From Laburnicola sp. R22_1 (taxonomy: Eukaryota > Ascomycota > Dothideomycetes > Pleosporales > Didymosphaeriaceae), in NCBI GenBank assembly GCA_014281115.1, contig JACONQ010000012.1, positions 682,001 through 746,000 of the forward strand: DNA of 64,000 nt, given 5' to 3'. The notes below the pieces were generated by a model. It did not search any database and had not been told where the DNA came from. It saw only the letters and a program-made list of their open reading frames with translations. Shown here one piece after another: positions 43,105 through 54,740 of this stretch. A program made the position numbers and the translations under genes. Positions within the stretch are counted from its first letter, which is position 1, and every line of letters begins with the position of its first letter.

Positions 43105-45215
43105 CCGTGCACGGACGCGCAACGCCCGGGGACGCGCAACGCCCGCCGAATAACATGCTCACCACTTTAAAGATGAAGTTATTAAGCCATCTACAATAGT
43201 TATTATTACAAGATTTTGTAGAGCAGTAGTAATTAGATGCTTGCGATTAATTTGTACTATCTAAATCTACTAGGAAGTGTAATATTGCGGCCGCGGCGGG
43301 TGATGAAAGCTGGGGCAGCTGGTGCAGCCTATAATGCCTCCTTAGCAGCTGCACCAGCACTACGTTGTTTCTAACGCTTGTTGGCTTAAGTAGAGGCTTT
43401 TATGGCCTTGCGCTTGCCCTTTTAGGACAGTTGTATAGCTTTTTTAGCGTTGCGAGCTGCCTTCTAGCGCTTGCGTTTAGCTGCCTTATCAGCCTTCTCC
43501 TCCTCCCTCACCACCTTGGCTGCCTCTCTCGCCACACGCCTCTCCTCTGCCTCCTGCTCTTGGAGTAGCTTAGCAGCAGCTTGAAGCTCCTTCCTGTTAG
43601 CCTTTGCAAGCTGCCTGTTATGCTCTTCCCTCTGCTTTACCGTCTCTCGTGCACGTGCCTCTCTGATCTTGCGCGGAGACTAGAAGATAGCACCACCGTG
43701 GTACTCCTGGCGCTGCTGCAAGTCAAGAGGTTTGCCGCGGTTCTTGTGCTTCTTCTTAGCAGTAAGAGCCTCCCTTAAGCCATCGTTCTTATGGTGTAGC
43801 AGCTCGTTTTGTACTTGGAGTCTGTGGAGCGTTTGGGAGAGCGACTTTGACTCTTCTGCGGTGGTATCCTTTACTGCAGAGCGTACGAGACGCTCCATCT
43901 GGCGCCAGTTATTGTTGGTAAGCGCTGAGGACCGTCCTTCACTGTTGTTTTGCTGCTCTGAGGCATCGTCCGCGAAGCGTTTGAGTATAGCCTCTGGGTC
44001 CATAGGCCATATACCAGCAGCTTCAAAGGACTTAAGGATGGTCTCTGTCTTAAAGGAGGTCTCCCACGCTCCCCAGAACAGCGGGAAGAAGTCTCCCTTC
44101 TTGACTAGTACTAGCCCTTGGCTCCTCTGGAGGTGGGTGGAGAGCTCCTTAGAGTAGGCGGTGGAGAGAGGTTTAAACATGATGACGTCAAGAGGTTGAA
44201 GTGTATAGGTAGAGTGAGGGGGAAATACGGCTAGGAGTATGCGATGGGAGTCGCAGTAGTCGATAAACTCCTTTGTAAGGTGACTGCCATAGCCGTCAAG
44301 TAAAAGGAGACGCCAGTCTCTCCCACGACGCGCTTTCTGCTTCGTGCAGCGATCAAAGACCTGCTCTAGCCACGCCAAACTAACGTCGTTATTCGTCCAT
44401 CCAGATGGAGATGAAGCCACAAAGACGTCGTGTTGCCCAGCTTTAATAGCGTTCACCCAAGCTGCCTACAGTAAGCTGTTCGCCGACTGATAGATAAGAC
44501 CTGGCGGCAGAGCCTCCCTATCAGCGCAGACAGCTGCTAAGAGGGTGATCTATTCTTGAGAACCATCTTAGAGTGACGCTTGCACCTCTTTGCGCTCCCA
44601 TATCCAATAGCTAAACACTTGTTTTGAGCGTCCTATTATACCTATTATAAAGCCCTTCTCGTCTATATTGTAGGTGTGGCGCGGCTGTATGTCGTACTGC
44701 TTTATCTTCTAATATAGCAAGTTAAAGTACAGCTTATACTTGACGTTTAAATTAGCGTTGTGGCAGAGGGAGTTAATTCCAGATGTCCATTTTAAGATAA
44801 GATGGTGGCTGTGTTGGTCAAGAAAGCGCGTTACCCACCTCTCGCTCACGCGCTTGTTGGCTATCTAGGATGCGAAATTTTGTATTATCTCTCTTATAGG
44901 AGGCAGCCCTCTTTTTGTAAGGTCTTTAATATAGTGTACGAGCTCTAACTCTTATTGTTGGCTGAGGTTTTGTTAATCGCGTTCTTTGGCTGCCTGTGGG
45001 CGCTAACAGCCTCGGTGTCTTCGGCTTAGTGTACTTCGGTTCACATAGAACTGGTTAGCAATTATCTAGTATAAGAACTGTTCTCCTAGTTTAAGCGCTT
45101 CAATTGCTGCAATCGCACCATCAATTGGAGCTATAGTGGTGGAGTTATGAGGTGTTGAAGTTTGGGTTTCGTCTAGGGTTTTGGTGTTCGGCGGGCGTTG
45201 CGCGTCCGTGCACGG
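43105..45215 (-). mobile_element. Pogo/Fot1-like transposon I (2,111 bp), abutting H
   Basis: Flanked by TA at 43103-43104 (shared with H) and 45216-45217. The left TIR has GACGCGCAACGCCCG twice, with starts 17 bp apart (43114 and 43131). The right TIR has the same terminal sequence but only one copy, as if exactly one 17-bp unit had been lost. The transposase is on the minus strand. Confidence 0.9.
43257..45134 (-). pseudogene. Transposase of element I: intact catalytic/C-terminal half, decayed N-terminal half
   Basis: A 626-codon frame in register with element A. The segment 44456-43680 is open for 258 codons and includes the second half of the DDE core (SSPSGWTNNDVSLAWLEQVF; LLLDGYGSHLTKEFIDYCD; TYTLQPLDVIMFKPLSTAYS) and a coiled C-terminal region. 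The basic tail ends RRGRNITLPSRFR after a few stops. The N-terminal half (44460-45134) has many TAG stops and an ATA in place of the initiator ATG. Confidence 0.85.
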
Positions 45216-45272
45216 TACGGTATATCCGCCAGCCCCACCAAAATCACGACGCGTCTTCTTACAACACTCGCG

Positions 45273-46519
45273 ATGCCACCTCCACAACGTACTTAGCAAG
45301 CCCTAGATAAAGGCAGACTAGCTCTAGCTACTGCTGCCCTTCAAAGGGATAAAAAATTACGCGTTAATAGAGCCTCTTTTCTATATAATACTCCTTGTTT
45401 AACGCTTTGTGGTCGTCTCGCAGGTAGCCTACCACAAGCTACTGCCAACGCACAGAAACAAAAGCTATACCCTACTAAAGAGCAGTCCCTCGTTTACTAG
45501 ATCCTAGACCTCGACCGACAAGGATTTCCACCCCAGATCATCGACGTACGACGAATGGCAGACAATCTGCTTGCCGCGCGCGGCCAGAATCCTCCCCCCT
45601 AGTCAGTCAGCCAGAAATGGGTGTCCTGCTTTGTCAACCGCCAGCCAGGCTCTAGATAAAGTGGAATTGTAAGTTCCACTTATAGCGCGCGAGATTAAAA
45701 GATCCAGTCGCAATCTGCGCATGGTTTAAGCTTATAGAGAAGACGCGTTAGTTGTATGGCATCCTTAACACAGATATCTTATAACTTTAACAAGATTGGC
45801 TTTATAATGGGTATTGCTGCGATGTTAAAAGTTGTTATAAGCTCTAAGACAGTTAGCTGGGCGGTAATTATACAGCCAGGCAATTGTAAGTGGGTAACAA
45901 TAATTAAGAAGATTAATATAGCTGGCTGGTCTATCCCACCCTTTATAATTCTGCTAGGAAAGCTCCACTAAGCTAGCTAGTATTAAGGCCTCCCACCTAA
46001 TTAGGTTATCGCTATTAGCAATAATAGCTAGATAACTAATAAGCTTAGTCTTAAGTAAATAAAGTACTTTTACTAATATATAGAGTCTTATATAGTAAAG
46101 ACCTATTAACTACTTATTCTTAATAGCTATAGTAGCTATATAACACCTAAGTTTAACTAGTTCTATATAGAGAATAAGATTATTACGCTCTATATACTAC
46201 TATATATATTATACCTCTTTTAGCTATTTAATATTAGCTACTTCTTACCTCTTAAGATTATATATAGTTATTAGGTATCTAAGCTTATATAATAATATAT
46301 CTTTTATATTAATAAGTAAAACTTTTTATAAATATATCTATATATTAAAGAGATAGTCCTATTAGAGTAGAATATTTAGGCTAGCTTCTAGGCAATAGAA
46401 CTAGTTCCAGCCTATCTAGAATATATCTTATTATTACTAATAGTAGTTAGAATACTATTTTTACTAGAAATAGTAGCTAATACTAAGGTTATATAAATAG
46501 TAAAGATACTATATACTAT
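45273..46519 (+). pseudogene. Transposase remnant of element J, first part
   Basis: From ATG at 45273 (MPPPQRT). The first ~400 bp are nearly unmutated (LALATAALQRDKKLRVNRAS; LDLDRQGFPPQIIDVRRMAD; WVSCFVNRQPG), covering the HTH and CENPB-type domains. From about 45660 onward RIP-type stops accumulate, but DDE-core traces persist (ILNTDI-like and GFIMGIAAMLKVVISSKTVS near 45790-45860). Interrupted at 46519 by the gypsy element and continued at 58980-59486. Confidence 0.75.
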
Positions 46520-46705
46520 TATAGTAGAGTAGACCCTACTATATAAGATAGCATGGCTAGATTATATAATAGTTAAGATAGAAGAACCTAGTGCCTAATT
46601 AACTCTTAGACACTAGTAGAAGAAGGCTCTTATACTACCTAGCCAGTTATCTAATAACTAACTTATCTTTCTACTAAGTCCTAATTAGGGCTAGGTTTTT
46701 TTACA
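46520..46705 (+). repeat. 5' LTR of the gypsy element
   Basis: 186 bp. It begins TATAGTAGAGTAG (TG-to-TA at the expected 5' TG) and ends TTTACA. It aligns over its full length with 58794-58979, differing mostly by transitions. Confidence 0.9.
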
Positions 46706-46986
46706 AAATTAGCAACTAACCTATAACTTAAACCTCTAAAACCTTAACCTTAGAAAGGCCATTATATTAGTACTCTAATATAGATAAGTAGTATTGCCTA
46801 AGAAAATAATAGGATAGAATAATAACAGTGTGTAGTAGTGTATAAAATAACGCACATTAGAAATAGAGAGAAACTCTAAAGAGACTTAGGAGCAAAGCTA
46901 AATTTAACTAAGCATAGCGCTAACCTTAAAATAGAGATATAACCTAAGCTTTAATTAACTGCCACACTAGCCCTTATTAAACTATA

Positions 46987-47640
46987 CTACTAGGAATAAA
47001 TAATAAAATTAATAAACACTAATAACCCTAGTATATATATAGATTATGCATAGAGCGTAGGCTCTAGAACTAGACTAGACTAGACTAGACTAAGACCTAG
47101 ACTAGAAAATAACTAGAACTAGGCACTAAATAACTCTTAGAGTTAGAACACTAAGCTACTAGAAATAAATAATAAAGTTAATAAATACTAATAACTCTAG
47201 TATATACATAAATTATATATAGAGCATAGGCTCTAGAACTAAATTAGACTAGACTAGTACTAGACTAGACTAGCACTAGACTAGACTAAGACCTAGACTA
47301 GAAAACAACTAGAACTAGGCACTAAATAACTCTTAAAGTTAAAATATTAAGTCTCTAAAAATAAATAATAAAAATAATAATCTTAGTATACACATAACAT
47401 TATGCGTAGAGTATAGGCCTAGATATAAAAAATATAAAAATAAAAATAAAAATAAAAAGCAGTTAGAACTAAGCGCTAAAAGACACTTATAACTAAAATT
47501 ACACTACTAAAAGTAGATAGTAAGCAATTATAAATTAAGCCTAGATCTATAAGACTAATCTAGAGTTAAATAGACTAAGGCCTAGACTAAGAAAAGAACT
47601 AAAGCTAGACACAATATTACCTTTAGAACCTAAAACTAAG
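46987..47640. repeat. Tandem repeat array in the gypsy leader (three to four units of 160-196 bp)
   Basis: Units start at 46987, 47156, 47352 and about 47514. The first two share long stretches (GGCTCTAGAACTA; GACCTAGACTAGAAAA); the later units are more diverged. Inside units 1 and 2 is a variable run of CTAGA/ACTAG pentamers. The array lies between the 5' LTR and gag. Confidence 0.8.
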
Positions 47641-50600
47641 GCAGAATTAGAGAAAAGTAAAAAGGATAATAATAAGTATAGGCAAAGACAGAAATAGAAG
47701 AAAAATAAGAATAAGAATACTAACTTTAACTACATAGGAAACTAACTAGATAACTAGTAATAATAATATCTACCGCTAAAAGACTAAGTAACTATTAGTA
47801 ATTCTAGTTAGAGGGCCTAGATTATAGCAAAATGCATAAGTTTCTTAATATCCTAGCGCTTAGAAAGCGCAAGAACCTAAGCCTAAAAGCCTCTTAGGCT
47901 GTTAGCTTTATAGAGATAATAAGCTTAACTAATAAGAGTATTTATATACCTACTAGAGGGTCTTCGCCCTTTATAGAAAGCTTCTTATAAGAATTTAAAA
48001 AGAAAGTACTAATACTACCTTAGCTGGCTAATAACACTAATGCCCTTATAGTATAGATAATAATAGTCTTATAGTCTCTTACTAATAAAGCCACTTAGTA
48101 GAACCTAGTGTAGAGCCTTATTATAAAACCTAACCTATTCTTAGGCAAGGAGTTGCACTTTATAAGAGATAATATAATCTAGTTTCTTTAAGATTATAAA
48201 AAATACGCAAACCACTACTAGTACTCTAAGAAAGATAAGATTATTAGAGTTAAGGAGTACTATAGCTAAGAGATCTAGAATATACTTAACTTCTTAATAC
48301 TAGAGTACTCTAAGGCAAAAGAAGAAGGGGTATAGTAAAAGCTATAGGTGGCCATGCGTAGGTGTTAGTAGAGTTAGGATTAGGCCTAAACTAAAGAGAT
48401 AGAGAAAGTGCTAAAGACATGGCTAGTATAGTATTAAGTAATAATAAACCTTAATATCTAGAATTTCCTAGACTAATTTGCAATTAGATTTAAAAAATGC
48501 CTAAGGGTAGGCATAGTTATAAAAAGCTAGAAGGGTATACTCCTTATCTAAGGCCTAAGTAAGCAGCTAGTAGGTAATATTCTAATAAAGAATAACTAGT
48601 TAATAGAGAGACTAATAGAACTTAACTTTAGTATAATAGAGAAGTGGCTTTTAAGTAGGGCCCAAATCTAATTAGAAGAATATATATTAGATCTAGCCTA
48701 TTAAATTTAAGTACTAATACTATCTTAGACTACTAAGTTATAAGCACTACTAATATTGCAAAATATTTTTTTAACCTACTAGACTTAACCTAAACTTTTA
48801 ATAAGTAAGATTATAAGGAGCTCTAGACGTATAAGCACTCCTAGGCTTAACTATTTCTTAGTATAAAGTAGACAAGTTAACTAAAAGGCTTAAGGGTATA
48901 AGGCTCTAGAATATTCTAGTTTAGAACTAGAATCCCTAAGAGATAGAGATTCTGTTAGACCTAGCTATTTACTAGAAAATTACTATAAGAGTAGAGTAGG
49001 CTCTAAAGCAAATAGTACTATAACAGCCCTAGTACTACGCACTAATCTAGTCTTAGGCCTACTTAGTAGTACCTATATAAGTTAATATATATATAGCTAC
49101 GCTAGTAATAGACCTACCTTAGCAAAAGAATAATTATTTTAAAGGGTGCTTTAAATATAAAAAGGACTATATTATTATAAATAGAAAATATAAGAAGAGG
49201 AATTTGCTTAAGAATAATAAATAGGTGTACTATAATATAGAATCCTAAAGAGTCTAATAGGGCTAACTAAATAATAATTAAGGCAAAATCTAGTGTATTA
49301 GCGCTAGAGGCAAGTAGAACTAGATACTAATCTGCCTAGTGCAGAGCAAGTGGCAGATAGATAGATTAATAGATAAGGCCCTATAGATACCTTAGAGCTA
49401 GGGCCCTATAATAATAGTAATAACTTACTAGGTAGGATTAGTTATAAAAACTAATAGTAGCCAGTTTACATTTAATAAAATAGTAGCACCTAGCCTTCTC
49501 TCTAAAGAGAAGTTTAAAGCGGCTTAGAAAGAGTAAGCTATTTTAGATAAAAACATACTAGTAATAGTCTAGTCCCTAAACCTACTATACAAACTATAAA
49601 ATATAAGCTTAAGTGCCTAAATAACCTAACTAAGCCTTAGAGAATTACTAAAGATAGGAATAGTTATAAATATTAAAGTTTCTAAGTAAGATATACCTAT
49701 AGTCTATAAAAGAAAGGATAATAATAAAAAGAATAAAAAAGGATAAAGTGGGTATCCTTTCTAAAACAAGATTTTTTAATAGAAGGTATAAAGAATATAG
49801 AGATACGCAGCCCTAATAATATCTTAGGTCTAACCCTAAGAAAAAAGATTTTAGTGGCTAAAAAGAAAATAAAACTAGTTAATATCCTAGTAAGCAGCCC
49901 TAAAGATATGCTATCCTAGATAATAAATACTAGAGTTAACCTAACAGTTTAGAAAGTACTTAGTAATATACTAGAAGTTAAGAAGGTAATATTTAAGAAT
50001 ATTTTTAGTAAAGAAGATCTGCACTAGCTGCAGACACTAGCTACTACTATTAAAAAAAAACTAATAAAGACTTAGATACTAAGCACACTAACTACACACC
50101 TATCTCTAAAATTAAAGTTTCTAAATAGATATTAGTTAAATTTAAAAATAGTATTATTACCTGCTGTAGGCCCTATAAACTAAAGTTATCTTAAGCACCT
50201 CTATAAGTAAGCTAACTATTTACTATAGGAGTATTAATTACTAAGGCCCACTTTAGTAGAGTAAGGCCAACTATAACTATAGCTAATAGAAAGAATCTTA
50301 AGAGAGAATTAGGGGTTAAATATATAAAAAGGGACTATTCTTAAGTAATATACTAGGTTAACAAATATTAGATAGCCGCTTTACTTAACACAGGAGTAGA
50401 GCTAAACACTATCTGCCTAAGTATAGCCAAAGCTATAGGCCTTTAGATTACCTTAATACCACCCTAGCTATAGAGTATAAAGTTAATAACTGCAAATAGA
50501 GATTATAAAGATTTCTAAGAGATTATATTCTAGGCCCTAATTAAAGTAGAATAGGTTATAATAGTAATAACTCTATTTATTATTAAGTTCCTATTAAGTG

Positions 50601-53600
50601 TAATTATCTTAGGGAACCTATTTCTAGCGGACGCAAAGGCAAAGTTCTTTTATAAGAATAATAGTAAGATATATTATAAGCTATAGGATAATAAGGAACT
50701 CTACTCTACGCAATTTATGGCCACTTACGCTAACTCTTTAAACCTAAAGAGAGTTGTTATAACTAAGGTAATAGAAAACTATAAGGAAGCATAATAGCCA
50801 GAATTAGCACTCCTAATTATATTAAATGCCTAGAAGAGAATCCTAATAGAATCTTAGAGCAGTGGCTTTACTATAGATTAATATTAATAGTAAGTGTACC
50901 TAATATTAGGCCTAAGCGTATATTAGGGCTAGGGGCCTAGAAGTAGGCGCTTATTTAGGCAATACTAGCTTACAAAGAGGAAAGTATAAGTAAAATTAAG
51001 CAGCTTATAATAAACGCTAATAAGGACTAGCTAGTAATAGACCTAGATAGAGATTTTATTTACTATGCCTATTAAGGCATAATTAGATAGCACATAAATA
51101 GTAGGATAGTTATCTAGAATAACTAAGAACTTTTAGTTATTAATTTGCTAGGCTGCAATAAAGAAGTTAATAAAATTCTTTAGGCTCTAGTTATATAGAT
51201 AGAGTCTAAGAAGGCAATAAGAATTAAGAGTAACGCGTTCTAGTAGGAGTAGATAAGGGTAATTAATATAATAGAAATAGCTTTTAAAGTAAACACTATA
51301 TATAAGAGTAAGAATAAAAAGGTAAGCCCTATATATAACTTAAGCATTATACTATAAAAAATTAAAGGCTAACTAGACTAAAAGTAAAAAGTAATAAAGA
51401 CGTAAAGAAGAACTAATATAGGCCCTTAGCCATTTAACACATACCTTCTTAACTAATAAGTAGAGTTCCTAAGAAAATAAAGGTTAACACTAGAGCATAT
51501 TATAGAGATAAAGATTAGTCTAGACTTACTACCTTAAAAGAAAAAAATATTATTAAAAGTATTATACTAAAGAGAGTTAGCACTATCTTTTAATTTTAGT
51601 AAATCTAAAAAGGTGCACCCTAATATAGCCCTGCCTATTAAAATCTATATAGTTAACCACGCGGCTTAGAAGAAATTATAGTTTCCTATCCCTAGAAAGC
51701 TAAGAGATATAGTTATTAATATAGTCTAATAGAGGCTTAATTAGGGTGTACTAGAGTATAGCAGAAGCGTATACTAGAATCTATAGTTCTTAGTTAAAAA
51801 AAAATAGAAAATACTAGCTAATTAACAATGCTTAGCGTATAAATAAAGTTACAGTCTAAGATAGCAACCTCTTACTAAACCCTAATAAGTTCTTAGAGAA
51901 GTTTACTAGCTACTACCTAGTTTCTCTAATTAACTTCTTTTCTAGGTATAACTAAGTAGGCCTTTATAGGAACTCCTAAGCTATAACTGTATTTTATATA
52001 CTTCTAGATCTTATCTAGTAATACACACTACCTATAGAGATAACTAACTTAGTAGCCAAGTTTATAAAAATAGTTATAAAGATTCTCTAAGACTAGATTC
52101 TTTCTTAGTGTATGCCTTATATAGATAATATTATAGTAAAAGACCTAAAGACTAACTACAATAGCAAAATACTTAAGAAAGAAATCTATAGGTATATAGC
52201 AAAGTATCTTATAAATATTAATTAAGTTCTAGTAGATATAGAGTTAGTGGGTGTTACTATATTAGAAAAGAAATTAGACTAGGAGTATATAACTATAGAC
52301 ATAGTTAGCTATATAATTAATAAGAACAGCTAACACCTATCTAGAAAGAAAGTAGTTAAGATTACTAAGTGGCCGCCTTATAACTGCGCCTAAAATATTT
52401 AAATCTTTCTTAGGATATGTATTTACTATCGCATCTAGATTAAGGACTTTGCTAAGATTACTGCACTACTATTTACGCTACTATACAAAGGCATTAAGTT
52501 CTACTAGAGCACTATAGAGAATATAGCAATATAGTAGCTAAAGAAGAGTATTATATTAGCTTTAGCGCTAGTATCTATTAACTACTTAGAGCTATTATAA
52601 AAAGTAGTAATCTTAGTAGATAAAAGCAAAGTTAGATAGAGAGCGTTAATACAGTAGTAAGAATTAGATAGTCTTCTCTACCTAGTATAGTTTAAGTTAG
52701 GTATTTAGTCTTAAAGTAAGTATAACTAAAACTTAGAAAAGTATAAATATAAAGCCCTTCTTCTTATATTAAAGAAGTTCTAACCTTAGATCTATAGAAT
52801 ACACTTTATTATAGAAATAGACTCTTATACTCTAATTGCCTAGCTAAATTATAGTGCTATAAACTTACTAGAAGCCTTAATAATTTACTAGCTAGTGCTT
52901 CTAACGCTTTAGGAGTTTAATATCCACTATATTATAGGGCGCAAGAATATAGTCGCTAATACGCTCTTAAGGCACAGACAGCCAAGAGGTTAGGTTCCTT
53001 CTAAATAGCTAGAAGAAGATATTAAGGACTTTATTAAGAAGCATTTAGGGCATATTAGCATTATATCTTCTACTATAGGCAAAAAGACTAAAGTGAAAAT
53101 AGAGTATATAGACCCTATAACTAGCAACTTGCCTAAAGTCTTCTTTAACTTATATACTAAAGAGCTTTATAATATTATAACTTGGCTAGTAATACTAAGA
53201 ATGCCTAAGGGCCTATTAAAGAAGGACTAAAGGTATATTAGATTATAAGCTTAAAAGTACTAGATTATAAAGAGTATGCTATAGTACTAAACTATTAGAA
53301 ACTAGCTACTATATAGAGTAGTAGATAACCCTACCTAGTAGATAGAGATTCTATAGTAGCTATACAAAGAATTAGGCCATTAGGAGCAAGAAGGCACCTA
53401 GAGGAAGGTAGTAGCGTGCTACTACTAGCTAAATCTATATTAGAGCATTAAGAAATATATTAAAACCTATATAGAATATTAGGCATATTTAGCTAAAAGA
53501 GTAGTAGAGAAGCTGCACTCTATATAGAAAATAGATATAATCTAGAAATAAGTTATAGTAGATATAGTATATATACCTAAGAGCAAAAAAGGAAAATAGT

Positions 53601-54740
53601 TTATAGTTATTGCCAGGAATTATACCTCTAAATAGCCAAAAGTAAAAGCGCTTACTAATACTAACTTAGCCACAGTTATATAGTTTTTAGAGAAATCTAT
53701 TTTTAGTAGGTAAGGTATTATCTTTTGCCTATTAGTAGATAAAGGGCTAGAGAATAAAGGTCTAGTAGAAGACTTAGCTAAATACTTTAGTATCTAATAG
53801 GTAGTATTTAGCACCTACTATCTATAAGGGTAGAGCTTAATAAAGAAAGGCTATAAATAGCTAGTTAGAGCACTATAAAAAATAAAGAGCAACTAGGTAT
53901 AAAATCTACCTAGGGCTCTATAGGCTAATTAGGTTATAGTAAAGCAGTCTATAAAAAAGACACTAGCCTTTCTAATCTATAGAAGAAAGCATATCCTTCT
54001 AATTAAGCTCTATATTTCTACCTAACAGACACTTCTATAGAAATAAGTTTATACTACTAAGGATCTTCTAGCTATCTATATAGAATAGTTTAAAAAGTGT
54101 AATTATTAGCTCTAAGAGGCTATTAACTACACTATCTGTCTATAAAAAAAAGGAAAAAAATAGTTTAATAACTAATAGACTCTTAGAGCGGAACTACTAT
54201 AAAAAGGCAATTTAGTATTAGTATATAATATATTTTAGGCTAATAATATAAGCTATAGTATTAAACTAGTAAAAAGGTATTAGGGTCCCTTTAGAATTAA
54301 GAGCATAGCGCTATATAGAAAAGGATAATATATATTTAAAGATCTAGATAGAACACTATTTTATAGTAGGACGCTAAAAGACTATATTATTTAATACTAT
54401 ACACAAATAATAGCAGACCTAGAGGTAATATTAAAGTCTAATACTATAAGCACTAATAAGCTCTTAGAAGAAGAAGATTCTTAAGAGAAAGTTAATCTAG
54501 TAGAGCTAGACAAAGTTATCTAGAGGCCTAAGCCTAAGCACCCTATATTTACGCGCAGATTGCAGCAGCTAGTAAAATATAGCTAGAATATTCTTAAGTA
54601 AATAAAAAAAGTAGGAATCCCACTACTAGTAGTAGGCTTTAACCCTTCTAACTTTGCATATTAGGAGGAGTAGGGTAGATAAAGAGGCTATTAGAGCGCT
54701 ATAAGCTAAGAGACAGCTTACTTTTTAAGGGGGGGAGGAA
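47640..54740 (+). pseudogene. gag-pol remnant of the gypsy element
   Basis: A gag-like region (about 47900-49250) ends near a decayed CCHC-type knuckle around 49140-49190. A protease trace, LLNTGVELNTI, lies at 50381. Reverse transcriptase spans about 51480-52330, with NPWFLVKKK-like and YIDNIIV traces (52128-52148). RNase H (about 52480-52990) ends in the typical HYIIGRKNIVANTL trace. An integrase zinc-binding and core region (about 53330-54400) has DKGLENKG at 53737. Many internal TAG/TAA stops occur. The order and these signatures match fungal Ty3/gypsy elements. Confidence 0.8.
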
